From NCBI RefSeq assembly GCF_031143425.1, contig NC_090438.1, positions 778,297,138-778,361,137 on the forward strand: 64,000 nucleotides of DNA. Direction: 5' to 3'. The notes below the pieces were generated by a model. The model saw nothing but the letters and a program-made list of their open reading frames with translations, ran no database searches and was not told the origin of the DNA. Within the stretch, counting starts at the first letter, position 1, and each line of letters begins with the position of its first letter. Origin of the DNA: Pleurodeles waltl. Its lineage: Eukaryota; Chordata; Amphibia; Caudata; Salamandridae. Both the position numbers and the translations under genes were made by a program. Shown one piece after another: positions 44,215 to 56,723 of the stretch.

Positions 44215-46807
44215 TTAACCCCTTCGCTGCCAGGCTTTTTCCTCTCCTGTGCTGAGCCTTTTTTTGGCTATTTGGGGCAGTTCGTGCTTAGGCGCTCATA
44301 ACGTTTTGTCCACATAAGCTATCCACACCAAATTTGCGTCCTTTTTTTTCCAACATCCTAGGGATTCTAGGGGTACCCAGAGTTTCTGGGTTCCCCTGAA
44401 GGAGACCAGGAAATTAGCCAAAATACAGCAAACATTTCGGTTGTTTTAAAAACAATGGCTGCAGAAGAAGGCTTGTGTTTTTTTCCCTGAAAATGGCATC
44501 AACAAAAGGTTTGCGGTGTTAAAATCACCATCTTCCCAGCTTTTAGGAAGAGGCAGACTTGAATCAGAAAACCACATTTTTCAACCCAATTGTGGCATTT
44601 TACTGGGACATACCCCATTTTTACTATTTTTTTTGCTTTCAGCCTCCTTCCAGTTAGTGACAGAAATGGGTGTAAAACCAATGCTGGATCTCAGAAAGCT
44701 AACCATTTCTGAAAAGGAGACAAAATTCTGAATTCAGCAAGGGGTAATTTCTGTAGATCCTACAAGGGTTTCCTACATAAAATAACAGCTGTAATAAAAA
44801 ACAATATATTGAAATTGAGATGAAAAAAACAGCCATTTTTCTCCACGTTTTACTCTGTAACTGTTTCCTGCGATGTCAGATTTTGTAAAGCAATAAACCG
44901 TTACGTCTGCTGAACTCTTCTAGTTGCGGGATATATAGGGCTTGTAGGTAGAATCCTAGGTACCCAGAGCCAATAAATGAGCTGCACCTTGCAATGGGTT
45001 TTCATTCTGTACCGGGTATACAGCAACTCATTTGCTGAAATATAAAGAGTGAAAAATAGGTATGAAGAAAACCTGTGAATTTCCAAAATGGGCCCAAGAT
45101 AAGGTGTTGAAAAGCAGTGGTTATTTGCACATCCCTGAATTCCGGGGTGCCCATACTAGCACGTGAATTACAGAGCATTTCTCAAATCGATGTCTTTTTT
45201 ACGCACTGTTTTACATTTGGAAGGAAAACATTGAAATCTGATGTGTTTTTTGCAAAGTGTCTAGCTGCAGGTTTTGGCCTCTAGCTCAGCCGGCACCTAG
45301 GGAACCCTACCAAACCTGCGCATTTTTTAAAACCAGACACCTAGGGGAATCAAAGATGGGGTGACTTGTGGGGCTCTCACCAGATTCTGTTACCCAGAAT
45401 CCTTTGCAAACCTCAATAATTCTGCACAAAAAAACACTTTTTCCTCACATTTAAGTGACTGAAAGTTCTGGAATCTGAGGGGAGCCACGAATTTCCTTCC
45501 ACCCAGCGTTCCCCCAAGTCTCCTGATATAAATGGTACCTCACATGTGTGGGTAGGCATAGCGCCCGTGACAGGAAATGCCCCAAAACACAAGGTGGACA
45601 CATCACATTTTCCAAAAGAAAACAGAGCTGTTTTTTGAAAAGTGCCTAGCTGTGGATTTTGGCCTCTAGCTCAGCTGGCACCTAGGGAAACCTACCAAAC
45701 TTGTGTATTTTTAAAAACTAGACACCTAGGGGAATCCAAGATGTAGTGACTTGTGGGGCTCTCACCAGGATCTGTTACCCAGAATCCTTTACAAACCTCA
45801 AAATTTGGCAAAAAACAAATTTTTCTCACATTTTGGTGACAAAAAGTTCTGGAATCTTAGAGGAGCCACAAATTTCCTTCCACCCAGCATTCCCCCAAGT
45901 CTCCCGATAAAAATGGTACCTCACTTGTGTGGGTAGGCCTAGCGCCCGCAACAGAAAATGCCCCAAAACACAACGTGGGCACATCACATTTTCCGAAAGA
46001 AAACAGACCTGTTTTGTGCAAAGTGCCTAGCTGTGGATTTTGGCCTCTAGCTCAGCCGGCACCTAGGGAAACCTACCAAACCTGCACATTTTTGAAAACT
46101 AGGCACCTAGGGAAATCCAAGATGGGGTGACTTGTGGGGCTCTCAGCAGGTTCTGTTACACAGAAGCCTTTGCAAACCTCAAAATTTGGCCAAAAAAACA
46201 CTTTTTCCTCACATTTCAGTGACAGAAAGTTCTGGAATCTGAGCGGAACCACAAATTTTCTTCCACCCAGCGTTCCCCCAAGTTTCCCGATAAAAATGGT
46301 ACCTCACTTGTGTGGGTAGGCTTACTGCCTGTGAAAGGAAATGCCCCAAAACACTATCTGGACACATCAAAATTATCAAATACAGAACTACTTGTTTTTC
46401 CGCAGGGAGGGCACCTGCATTTTTGGTCCTGGGCTCAGCAGCAATCTAGGGAAACCTACCAAACCCAGACATTTCTGAAAACTAGACACCCGAGGGAGTC
46501 CAGGGAGGTGTGACTTGCGTGGATCCCCCAATGTTTTCTTACCCAGAATCCTCAGCAAACCTCAAAGTTAGCTAAACAAATCACATTTTTCCCACATTTC
46601 TGTGTGGGATCACTGCACCAGGTCAAATTTCCTACCACTCAGCGTTCCCCTCAGTCTCCCGGTAAAAATGATACCTCACTTGTGTAGATGGGCCAAGTGC
46701 CTGTGACAGGGAAGAGCCAAAAACATGTCGAAATTTAGGGGGAACCAAAGTGGGTCCAAAAGGGCAGTTTGAAAAAAACATTTTTAGGCTGACAAGTGCA
46801 GCAGAAT
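44215..46807 (+). mobile_element. Satellite-bearing interspersed element, copy B (inverted relative to copy A)
   Basis: It starts TTAACCCCTTCGCTGCCAGG at 44215. 44219-45240 is the reverse complement homologue of 10357-11425. From 45240 to about 46790 there are roughly four reverse-oriented, diverged copies of the ~380 bp satellite monomer (CTAGCTCAGCCGGCACCTAG, AAGATGGGGTGACTTGTGGG, CTCCCGATAAAAATGGTACC). The last is the most diverged. The right side is cut by the poly-T of a LINE at 46808. Confidence 0.85.
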
Positions 46808-49800
46808 TGTTTTGTTTTTTTAACTTTATTTATTACTTTTATATTAACAGCACATAAACTGCACTGTTTATAGGATACACAATAGCACCACAACATTACA
46901 GTCCAAATTGGCAATCATGATGTCTGCATCCTGTCTCCAGCAAGGTTTGCGGTGATACACGAAATGTTACCCATACGTAAAACAAAAGATCAGACTAATC
47001 AACGTGACTGCAAAAGCAATTGCAGCCAGACAAGCACTACATGGACAACAGAAGGATATCTACCATGCACCGTATGCTCTATAACATGGATGACATTTCA
47101 GGACAAACCAGTGTGCAATACTGTCACTGAGTTAGTGTAGAACATCCGAGTCAGAAGGGAATTTACAGACTTTGGCCAGTCCTGCCCCACCAACAAAACA
47201 TTTCATAGGGGAACTATTCAGCCCCACAACACCTCCGAACATCCCACACAGGGTCTACCATGCAGGCAGGTGAAGGGACAGACATCCACTCCCCAGTGAC
47301 AACCCATTGGCGGAGGGGTGAGTGGTGGGGGGGGCCAAGGGCTGACCCCAGCCTCCAACTATCTCCGAGCATTCATACAATCCACGCACAAGTATGTCAG
47401 TCATAACTGGCATCATCCAGGCCCAGCAAACAGAAGCCCCTTCAGAGGAGTCCCCCGGTAACTCACCAGAGTCCCCTAATAGGGTATCAATCATACACCT
47501 CCATCTCTCCAGGTCTCACTCAATGTACTCATCAATATGCACTTTCTGAAGCCGACACTCCTCCGCAGTTGCCCACTCAACAAGATCAGCCAACCAAGCA
47601 TCATCTGGAGGGTGGGGACGTGCTTGCCGCAGTGTATCGCAATGTGCCGTTTGGTTAGGATGAGCACCAACTGTGCAAATTTGTAAGTCATTTTATGACC
47701 TTTTTTGGGGCAAGGGATTAAACCCAGTAGGCAGTGTTTCCTGGTCACCCCCACGTCAATCGCTGACACTTCACTCAGTGTTCGCACTATTTGGGTCCAA
47801 AAGGGTTGAATCATGCTATGTACCCATGTCATATGGTCAAAATTAGTCAAAGCCCCACCACAGCGAGCACACCTATCTGGGCATGCTGGCAATATCCTAT
47901 GGAGGCAGTGCAGTGTCAGGTAAGCCCGGTGAATGTAATAAAAGTATGTCAATTTAAATCTCGCATTGCCGGTCGCATCTCGTACCAGGGAACAAGTTCT
48001 GGACCATTCACCATCCATAAGCGGACCCTCCAGATCAGCATCCCAACAATCTCTAGCCCTTGTTATGCTTATTTGTCTGTCCTGTTTTAGAGCCTTGTAG
48101 AACCGGGAGATGAGACCGCGGACACCACCAGAGTCAACAAGAGTAGCTGCAAGGCGGGATTCAATCGGCTCTGTAGGAAAAGAGGTCCAAACCTCACGCG
48201 CCGTCTGCGGGAGGCGCGCCTATTGCAAAAATTGACCTTGGTCAATGCCAAAGAGGGCCTGCACTTCCTCCAGAGTAATAAACGTATTGTTTTGGTAGAG
48301 ATCGCCAGCAGCATTACAGCCGCCGTCTCACCACTTTCCAAAGTCCAGCGTTTCTGCAATACAGGCGAAGGGGCGCAGCCACCAAAGTGGAAGCAAGCGC
48401 GCATATGGTGCCTTACACAACACCCTCACAATGGCCTGCTCCCAGACCCGCGACACCTGCGCATCTAGGAAGGGGATCCCCAGTGGCGACCTAGAGCCAC
48501 CCATCAACAAGCACGGTAAACGCGACAAGCAAACAGAGCCTTCCAACAGCTCTTTCTCCCAATTAGAGCCGTCGTCGCACCACATGGCAGCACATTGCAG
48601 CCAGCACGCCGCATAGTATAGGTACAAATCGGGCAGGCCCTGTCCTCCGTCAACCAGGTCCAGCTTCAGCACATCCATGCATACTCTGGGCTGCTTACCC
48701 TCCCATACCAGAGACAGAAGTAATTTATCAAGCTGCCGAAAAAGAAGGGTTGGCATTTCACAGAATGAGTTCTGTAACATGTACAGGCGTCTCGGGAGGA
48801 GAATCATCTTGCAGAGCGCAACTCCGCCCATAATTGACAGTGAGAGGGAGGCCCAAAATTGGACCGAGGCACTGGGGCTATCGATCACGCTACCCATATT
48901 TCAGGCATTTTGCAGTTGAGGGGAGTGTGTCACCCGCATGCCCAGATACTGAAACGACTCCGTCTCCCACTCCAGATCCATCTGTGGCAGCTCAGATGCA
49001 GCCACTGACGACAGACCCGCCATGGGGAACAATACCATCTTCCGCCGATTTATACGGAGTCCCGATACCCTACCGAAATCGTCCATCAGCTTCAATAAGA
49101 GAGGGACCGATCTCTCCGGATCAATAACATACACCAGAGCATCATCAGCATATAGTGATATAGTGTGTGTCATTGCCCCAACCTGTATGCCCCAATTCCG
49201 CAGGTGTTTTTGCAACTGTATAGCTAGGGGTTCCATGGCCAGAGCGAACAATAGCGGAGATAAGGGTCAGCCCTGTCAGGTGCCCCACTGTATAGCGAAC
49301 ACCTCGGACACAAGTGCCCCAGTGCGGACCTGAGTCCGCGGGACGATAAGAGCAGATGTATCCATGACAAATAGTAAGGTCCAAAACCCATCCTATGCAG
49401 AACGGCTCATAGGTATTCCCAGGACAGGGTGTCAAAAGCCTTTTCTATGTCCAAGGCGACCAGCGCAGCATGGTCAGGGAGTCTACACGTCTCGTGCATA
49501 ACATGCGATATTCTCTGCAGGTTCATGTGGGTCCCTCTTCCAGGAATAAACCCACACTGATCCTTCCCCGCCAATGAGGTCACCACCCATCCCAAACGCA
49601 TTGCGAGGACCTTGGCGAGGAGTTTCACATCTACATTTAACATGGAAAGTGGCCTATATGAGCTCAGGTCAGCAGGATCCCTCCCAGCCGTAGGTAGCAT
49701 AACAATCAATGCCTCCCTCATCTCCTGTGGCAACAGGCCCCCTTCGCGTGACTCCTGAAGTATTTCCAGGAGTCTGGGAAGCAGTGTCACGGAATATGTG

Positions 49801-50625
49801 CAATAAAACTTGGCCGGGAGGCCGTCGGTACCCGGAACCCTCCCAGAGGCCATGTCACCCAGGGCCCCCTGAAGGTCTTCCAGGGACAATTCAACCTCCA
49901 ACTCCGCCACCTGAGCGTCAGTGAGTCTGGGTAACCGGAGGCCGTCCAGGTATTCTCGTGTCTCAGAGCTCACGTCACACCGCAGAGAAGAGTATATGGC
50001 CTCGAGGTGCTCCCGTAAATAGGCATTCACGCGAGTTTGACCCAAAATCCTATCACCAGTTGGACTCCGAAGAGATAGGATTATGGGAGTGGGGCGCTCA
50101 TGGCGGAGCAGCCAGGTGAGCAAGTGCCCAGACCGATCCCCCTCATGATACAATCGCTGTCTGAAATCTTTACGGACATAACTATCTAGTCTACTCCACA
50201 GGGCACTTATACGACCACGCACCACTCGACTCTCGGTCTCCAGTGCGTCCCCATTGTCAATTTGATGTTGCAAGGCATTTAGGGCGTCTTTCTGCTGCGC
50301 CAATTCCTGATCTAGTTTCTTCTGAATACCGTATGTTTTAGCAAGGCTTTCGCCTCTTATAACAACTTTAAGGGCCTCCCATTCTATGCCACGACTCTGG
50401 GCTGTAGACCGGTTCCCACTAAAATACCCAGTCAGTGCCTCCTGAATATCACGCCTATACTCATGGTCACCCAGTAATTCTGGCCTCATGCGGCAGAGGG
50501 GGATCGCCGGTTTAGGTGTGTGGGTACCACATTCTAACAGAAGAGGGGCATGATCCGACAGAAATCTGACCTGATAGTCAACCCGACGAACATCAAGGGA
50601 CCCGTCGTTCGCCAGTACAAATTTT
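46808..50625 (-). mobile_element. L1-like LINE B, 5'-truncated
   Basis: A T-rich stretch on + (46808-46821) is the 3' tail; the element reads leftwards from about 50625. It starts inside the endonuclease domain (SDHAPLLLECG), so ORF1 and most of the endonuclease are missing. The ORF2 remnant is followed by about 0.66 kb of 3' UTR. It belongs to a different subfamily from LINE A, as the RT sequences differ widely. No target duplication could be identified. Confidence 0.85.
47491..50625 (-). pseudogene. LINE B ORF2 remnant (RT)
   Basis: Pieces in several frames: 50489-49407 (linker and RT fingers: GTDGLPAKFY, SSYRPLSMLN, CGFIPGRGTH, VALDIEKAFDTLSWEYL), 49251-48901 (SLYADDALVYV, the RT active site), 48897-48328 (thumb region), and 48018-47491 (C-terminal CARCGG...FDHMTW, which has the CX2C...H part of the L1 zinc knuckle). 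At least three frameshifts separate them. The reaction would be target-primed reverse transcription; this copy cannot encode it. Confidence 0.85.
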
Positions 50626-51184
50626 ACAGGGTTAATGTAATTAAGAGTAATGGTGATTTTCCCAGGTTTTTCTCATTTAGGCGCTATTTTTTAATCTTAT
50701 ATTCAGGTATCCATAGACAATTCTGATATTCTCATGACAGTTCAATTGTTAAATGGTTTCATGAATGTTATTAAATATTTTTGTAAGGACATGACGGAAC
50801 TGACGTTGTTCTTAGGGCCACTTGGACATCCTGGGATTCTGTAATGGAGAATGTACATACATAATAGGTTGTGCACATCAAGTATCCCTCTTGCTATTTT
50901 TATATTTTTTTATTGTTTCTTTCTTTTTAATCTTGAGATTAAATTTAGTAATTAAGCCATAGTTAATTTTGACAAGGACAGTCAATATGAGTTAATTCAA
51001 TAGTTTATGATTTTGTTTTTATTCTGTTAAAAAGCAAATTTGCAGTATATGGTGGAACCATTTATAAGTTTTTTCGATTGGGAGAGTATTTCTTCTATGT
51101 CTATGTATGGGTAGTATAAAATGTCAGGGGAGTATGGGCACAGGTTTTTTTCAATTTGGCCACGATGAAGACACTGCTGATATG
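50626..51184. other. A+T-rich spacer, no feature seen
   Basis: Separates the 5' sides of two divergently placed LINEs. No open frame, RNA gene or clear repeat was recognised. Confidence 0.5.
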
Positions 51185-51308
51185 TATTTTACATCACTCA
51201 TGATGTTAAATTACATGGCTGATATATGTATAAGTATATCTATAAAAACATATTAAATATATACATATATCAATCATGTAATTAAAAATCATGAGTGATG
51301 TAATATGT
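51185..51308. repeat. A+T-rich inverted repeat (MITE-like)
   Basis: ACATCACTCATGATGTTAAA...GGCTGATATATGTATA on the left is matched by TATACATATATCAATCATG...ATCATGAGTGATGT on the right, with arms of about 42 bp and a few mismatches. It could be a small MITE. LINE A inserted a few bases beyond its right end. Confidence 0.75.
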
Positions 51309-51314
51309 GAGGTC

Positions 51315-51330
51315 AAAAGCAGCATGAAGG
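51315..51330 (+). repeat. Target site duplication, left, of LINE A
   Basis: AAAAGCAGCATGAAGG is repeated at 57275-57290 right after the poly-A tail. The AAAA part may be tail, so at least AGCAGCATGAAGG (13 bp) is duplicated. Confidence 0.93.
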
Positions 51331-52368
51331 CTCCAACTGAGCGAAACTCTACGAACACATTCCCTACAGTTCGACAAAATCATGCAAGGAATAATGGAGA
51401 CCAAGACCTCACTGGAAGGGAAAATAGACGCTGCGGCATTGGAGGTCTCGCTGCTCCGCGACGATCACCGCAAACTGACAGACAGAGTGCATAACACAGA
51501 ATCAACATTAAAAACGATCCAACCAGAGATAGCAGACATGAAAAACAAAATCCAACAAATGGAAACGGAGCTGGCACAACTGCACGGCAGGACCGAAGAA
51601 GCGGAAGGGTGCTCCAGACGCAATAACATCAGATTTGTAGGCATCCCGGAGCGCCTGGAACTACCTGTAGCCGAAGATTTCATCGAGAAATGGCTGAAAA
51701 ACATTATGGACATACAAGGCACCGCCAAAGCCCCTGCAATAGAAAGAGCCCATAGAATTCCGGGCAAACCCCCCCGACCCGGAGCACCGCCACGCCCACT
51801 GATAGCCCGGTTCCTTAACCACAGGGAAAGAGATTCTGTCCTCCAGCACTTCAGAAACGCTAACCCAATCATCCTGGAAAACAGCACGATCTCCGCTTAC
51901 CCAGACTACATAATAGAAGTGCAACGTAAAAGAGCGGCATACGTCAAGATAAAACAACTGCTGCAGGAACATAACATCATCTACTCACTCGTGTTTCCAG
52001 CCTGCCTGCGTATTGATACCGACGATAAAACACTCATGTTCCCCACTCCGGAGGACGCATGGACATGGATTCACGCAAAGGGCCTGGTCAACTCGCCCAA
52101 AGGAAAAGAACCAACTGAAGAATGGGTCACCCCCAAAGCCAGAAGGAAAAAGAAACCCAAAATAATATCTCGACCAACAAAATCACAGATGGAAGCCGAT
52201 CAAGCACAAAGCTTAAAGGAAACTAGCACATTCACCCGATCCCAAACCAACACCAGAAGCGAGGCAGATGACACTGACAATGGCTCTCCCGGGGGGGGAT
52301 CCAGCCCATCCCTCTCCCCTCTCCTGGCCGGCCCCGTCTTCACCCCACGCTCGGCTGACGAACTCTAA
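51331..52368 (+). CDS. LINE A ORF1 (L1-type RNA-binding protein, 5' end missing)
   Basis: The open frame runs from the element edge at 51331; the first ATG is at 51382 (328 codons from there). Order: a heptad-rich coiled coil (residues ~10-70 from that ATG, ending ELAQLHGRTEEAE), an RRM-like domain starting NNIRFVGIPE (~80-170), a C-terminal domain (PTPEDAWTWIH), then a basic and Ser/Thr-rich tail. L1 ORF1 proteins trimerise through the coiled coil and coat the LINE RNA as a chaperone. Codons upstream of 51382 read as protein, so the real start was probably lost on insertion. No internal stop. Confidence 0.88.
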   Translation, partial: LQLSETLRTHSLQFDKIMQGIMETKTSLEGKIDAAALEVSLLRDDHRKLTDRVHNTESTLKTIQPEIADMKNKIQQMETELAQLHGRTEEAEGCSRRNNIRFVGIPERLELPVAEDFIEKWLKNIMDIQGTAKAPAIERAHRIPGKPPRPGAPPRPLIARFLNHRERDSVLQHFRNANPIILENSTISAYPDYIIEVQRKRAAYVKIKQLLQEHNIIYSLVFPACLRIDTDDKTLMFPTPEDAWTWIHAKGLVNSPKGKEPTEEWVTPKARRKKKPKIISRPTKSQMEADQAQSLKETSTFTRSQTNTRSEADDTDNGSPGGGSSPSLSPLLAGPVFTPRSADEL

Positions 52369-52925
52369 TGTTTCTACACAAGCCGGAACCGCGCTCTCTC
52401 CAGATGCCATGTGAGGGGGGGCTGGGCCCCCCTACGCGCGTAGCCACGAATGGAGCCGCGCGGCCGCCCTGGACTGGGGCCGAAGCTGCTACCGCCCCTC
52501 CGGCTCCTCGCCGGACGGTCGCCGCGAGACGCGACCACAACTTAACGCGCACAGGGAAAGAACTATCCTGGAGGTGGGCCATAGGAGGTCCAACCTCAAT
52601 TAACCCACGCTCCCCATCAACCTCATACCCGTATGGAACTTAACCTCCTGGACTGCTGTTTAGGCACCGGTTGTGCCACTTTGTTTCAACTCGGGCCTTA
52701 CCCGAAATATCCTTTAGTGTTGTATTTAGTTTTCCCTCTCTATTTTCTTCACTCCACCTCTGCACTATCTCCCCTTTTCGGGGGTGGGGTGGCCCCCGTG
52801 TCGGTGTGGGACGGGGGGGGCTCGGGCTGGGGGTGCGCGCGCCGTGCCGACAGCGTTACATAGACGACACTGGGGATGGGATCCCGGGATCATTACGCTG
52901 ACACGTTAAACCTCTAATTAACATA
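52369..52925 (+). other. LINE A inter-ORF spacer, G-rich
   Basis: Long and G+C-rich for an L1 spacer. 52776-52833 has repeated G3-G9 runs (CGGGGGTGGGGTGG, GACGGGGGGGGCTCGGG), which fit the G-quadruplex pattern on +. No open frame continues through it. Confidence 0.6.
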
Positions 52926-55900
52926 ATGAATAAGGAACCAATATACAATATAATGACTTGGAATGTAAAAGGCATGGCGGGAATAAACAAGCGCAACAGA
53001 ATCCATGCACATCTAAAAAGACATCGCATCCACATAGCCATTCTTCAAGAAACACACATCCCCTCAGATGAGATCCCGCGGTTGGCGAAATCGTGGCCGG
53101 GGCAAGTCTACGGCTCTGGCAATTCATCCTTCGCTAGGGGGGTCCTGATCTGGATAGCTCCAGGGGTTCCCTATGTGGTGCAACGCAGCGTAACAGACAG
53201 AGACGGCAGGTACATACAACTAGTAGGCCATCTCGACGGAGAGATGCTGAGGATTAATGGACTATATGTCCCGAACGCTGGTCAGGGCGACTTTCTGCAA
53301 AGAACGATATCGCATATATCAAACGACTCACTCTCAACATGAATCTGGGGTGGGGATATGAACTGCGTCCCACAGATAGACATGGATAGATCACACACCC
53401 CCATAGCGGCCACTCCTGTAGCTAAAAACTCTCAAACTCTGCGACTATGGATGTCGGACCACCGCCTGATAGACTCTTGGAGACATTTACATCCTCAAGA
53501 CAGGACATACTCCTATTACTCCCCGGTACATCTTCTACACACTCGCATAGATCTCATTCTCACCACACATGACTTGATACATAGAATCACAGGCATCGAA
53601 TACACTGCCAGAGTGATCTCAGATCACTCCCCACTTATTGCACATATCAAGTGGGGCAGGCCACGCGCTTGTATCCCAACTTGGCGCCTGCAAACACAGT
53701 TATTACAGGACCCGCCATTCAGAAAAGTACTAGCCACACATATCTCCTCTTATTTCACTCACAATGACGGATCAGCGAACACAAGAGCAAATGAATGGGA
53801 CGCCCACAAAGCAGTTATAAGAGGTGCTTGCATATCAACAACGGTAGGAGTACGCCAAACACTGGTACGTGAGCTCTGCAAGCTCGAGGATGAAATCCAC
53901 TCCTCAGAATGTAAATTTGCCTGTGGCACAATTACCCAAGCTGAGCTCACCGGAACGCGAGCACAATGGCACGAAACGGATAAGCGACTAAGGCTCTTCG
54001 ATTTCAGACACCGCACGGCATGTGCGCATGCGGAGGGAGATAGGTCAGGCAAACTTCTGTCATGGCTCACGCGTCCCGAACCAAGGAGTTCTCCTATAGG
54101 GGCCATCCGCCTTGACACAGGACTAATAGTAAACACGCAAGTTGATATAAACTGCGCTTTCAGAGAGTATTATAGTACACTATACAAAGCTCTCCCAACA
54201 CCTCCCACAGAATCACTGAATGAGTTTTTTAATGATATCACATTGACCTGCCTGACTGCCACACAAACAGCTGACCTAGATAGGCCAATAGACATAATGG
54301 AAATACAACAGGCTTTACAACAACTATCACAAGGCAAGGCTCCCGGCAGCGATGGGTTACCCCTAGAATATTACAGCACGTTCCCGACCCAAACATTAAC
54401 TCCATATCTCGCTATGCTATCTGAAGCCCTGAAGCGTGGCCAACTGCCTGACACTTGCCGGGAGGCTCTAATAGCGGTACTCCCTAAAACGGGCCGTGAC
54501 CCACTAGATGTACGCTCATACAGACCACTCTCGTTACTTAACACAGACTGTAAATTATTAGGTAAACTGTTAGCCAATCGATTACTCCCATATATGACAT
54601 ATCTGGTCCACCAAGACCAATCCGGCTTTATACCAGGTCGCAGCACCTTCAGCAACATCCGGAATTTACTGCGTCTAATGGCAAACTCCCCAGAGGGCGA
54701 TTATCACTGTGTTGCAGTGTCACTAGACATAGAAAAAGCTTTTGACACGTTGGGATGGCCCTTCCTGATGGATACACTTCGACGCATGGGATTCGGACGG
54801 ATATACATAGACTGGGTGGGGGTGCTTTACGCTAACCCCACCGCACGAGTCAAAACTGGCGACACGATCTCCCAACCATTCAACATAGAAAGGGGAACCA
54901 GACAGGGATGTCCACTGTCACCACTCCTGTTCGCACTTGCTATCGAACCACTAGCAGCCCGATTACGAGCGGTTGCCCCTTTATGGGGCATCCGCGACGT
55001 TCACACATACCGCATAGTATCATTATACGCAGATGATGCCCTCATATTCCTTCGTAATCACAATGAAACTCTGCCGGAACTATTGAAACTATTGAGTGAA
55101 TTCGGCGCACTAGCCGGTTTAAAGGTGAACTGGACAAAGTCATGTATATTCCCTATGCGCCCAGTCCCTGAAGCACTCAGGACGCCTCCCAGCTCGGGCG
55201 ATCTGCAGTGGTGCAGCAATACTTTCAAATACTTAGGCATAAATATATACCACGATACACGCGACCTTAGGGAGGGCAACCTAGGTCAAGCAATCAGATC
55301 CATCAGAGGCTCCCTGCCTTTCTGGTGCTCGCTCCCGCTCTCGCCCCTATGCAGAGTGGCCATAGCAAAAATGATAATCCTCCCCCGGCTATTATATTAC
55401 TTCATGGCCCTCCCGCTGATTTTACCAGCATCCTTCTTCAAACCACTGAATAGCCTATTAACAGCCTTAATTTGGGGCACCGGCCGGCGTCGAGTAGCAC
55501 TAACTAAAATATACCAACCACTGAACGTGGGAGGACTGGGAACACCCAGACTTGAGCTATACTACGCAGCCGCCCAAATACAGTGGATATCCACCTGGCT
55601 TGGGTGCCCTGATAGCACGGAATCACAATTGATTCTCTCCACAATGGGTAACTCAGGGCTACTACAATATCTGATGAATCGCGAGCACCCCAAACACCCA
55701 CGCAATATATTATTGAAAATCGCGCATTGGATATGGGGCCACTACGTCCTAGCCGGCGCCCAAAAACCGCCGTACTCCCCCAAAATTCCACTACTAGCTA
55801 ATTCGAAACTTGCCAATATAGCTGCAAGGGTCGGGCTAGATGGATGGATTGATAAAGGCATACGCACATTCGGCGACATATATAGTGAAGGGCACCTCGC

Positions 55901-56723
55901 AACATTCAATGCTCTTGCCGAAAAATATGATTTGGGACAGGGTGGATTCATAACATTCAGAGCAGTAAGGCAGATAATACGCTCTTGGTGGAACTGTGGC
56001 AATTTAGAACCTAACATTGCTCCCACGCTCCACGACATACTGGGCAGCATAGACTCCCCACTAAATGTATCCAGAACATACACGATCCTAGCAGCCCACC
56101 AAGAACACAGACAAGAACAAGCAAAAAACAGATGGGACAACGTGCTGACTGCACCACTCTCACAACACGCATGGAGCCAAGCCATGAACATGATAAAAGA
56201 GGTATCGCGGAACCCACGTCTCCGCTACACCCAGTTTAATTATATACACCAAACATACCTATCCCCTCATCGTATTACGCGTATGTTCCCTCAGTCAACC
56301 CAGGTGTGCCCCAGATGCTCTGTTCCTGACGCCAACTTCTATCACATGACCTGGGACTGCCCCCCGGTTCATACAACTTGGAACAACATAATAACTATGC
56401 TGTCGGAATGGACGGCCATCACGCTCTCCCCCACACCCGAACTGTGCCTACTGGGGATAGTTCCAGGTCTTAAAATCCGGAAACAGTCACTAAGATGTAT
56501 AGCTCTGGCACTGGTGATATACAGGCGCCTCATAGCCATGCATTGGAAGGCCCCGGCCGCCCCTGGGATAGATATGTGGCGCTCTGAGCTGCTGCGATGG
56601 GCCAAAGCTGAGGCAGACACACTGCAGCTACTATTGTCCAGGGGGATTCCAGTTAAAGGCTTAACCACCTGGAACTCCTTTGTAACAACCATAGACAACA
56701 AAGACGACGAACGCCCACCATGA
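52926..56723 (+). pseudogene. LINE A ORF2 (endonuclease + RT) with one in-frame TGA
   Basis: 1265 codons in one frame, interrupted only by TGA at 53340-53342. Residues ~1-235 are an AP-type endonuclease (TWNVKG, LQETHI, GGDMNCV, ISDHSPL). RT spans roughly 460-760 (GKAPGSDGLP, SYRPLSLLNTD, SGFIPGRST, SLDIEKAFDTLGW, RQGCPLSPLLF, SLYADDALIF). The C-terminal zinc knuckle CPRC-X8-H-X4-C is near residue 1130. The protein would nick DNA and copy LINE RNA into the nick. The TGA lies just before the GGDMN catalytic motif, so translation from the first ATG would give only a 138-residue endonuclease fragment. I see no other frameshift. Confidence 0.93.
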
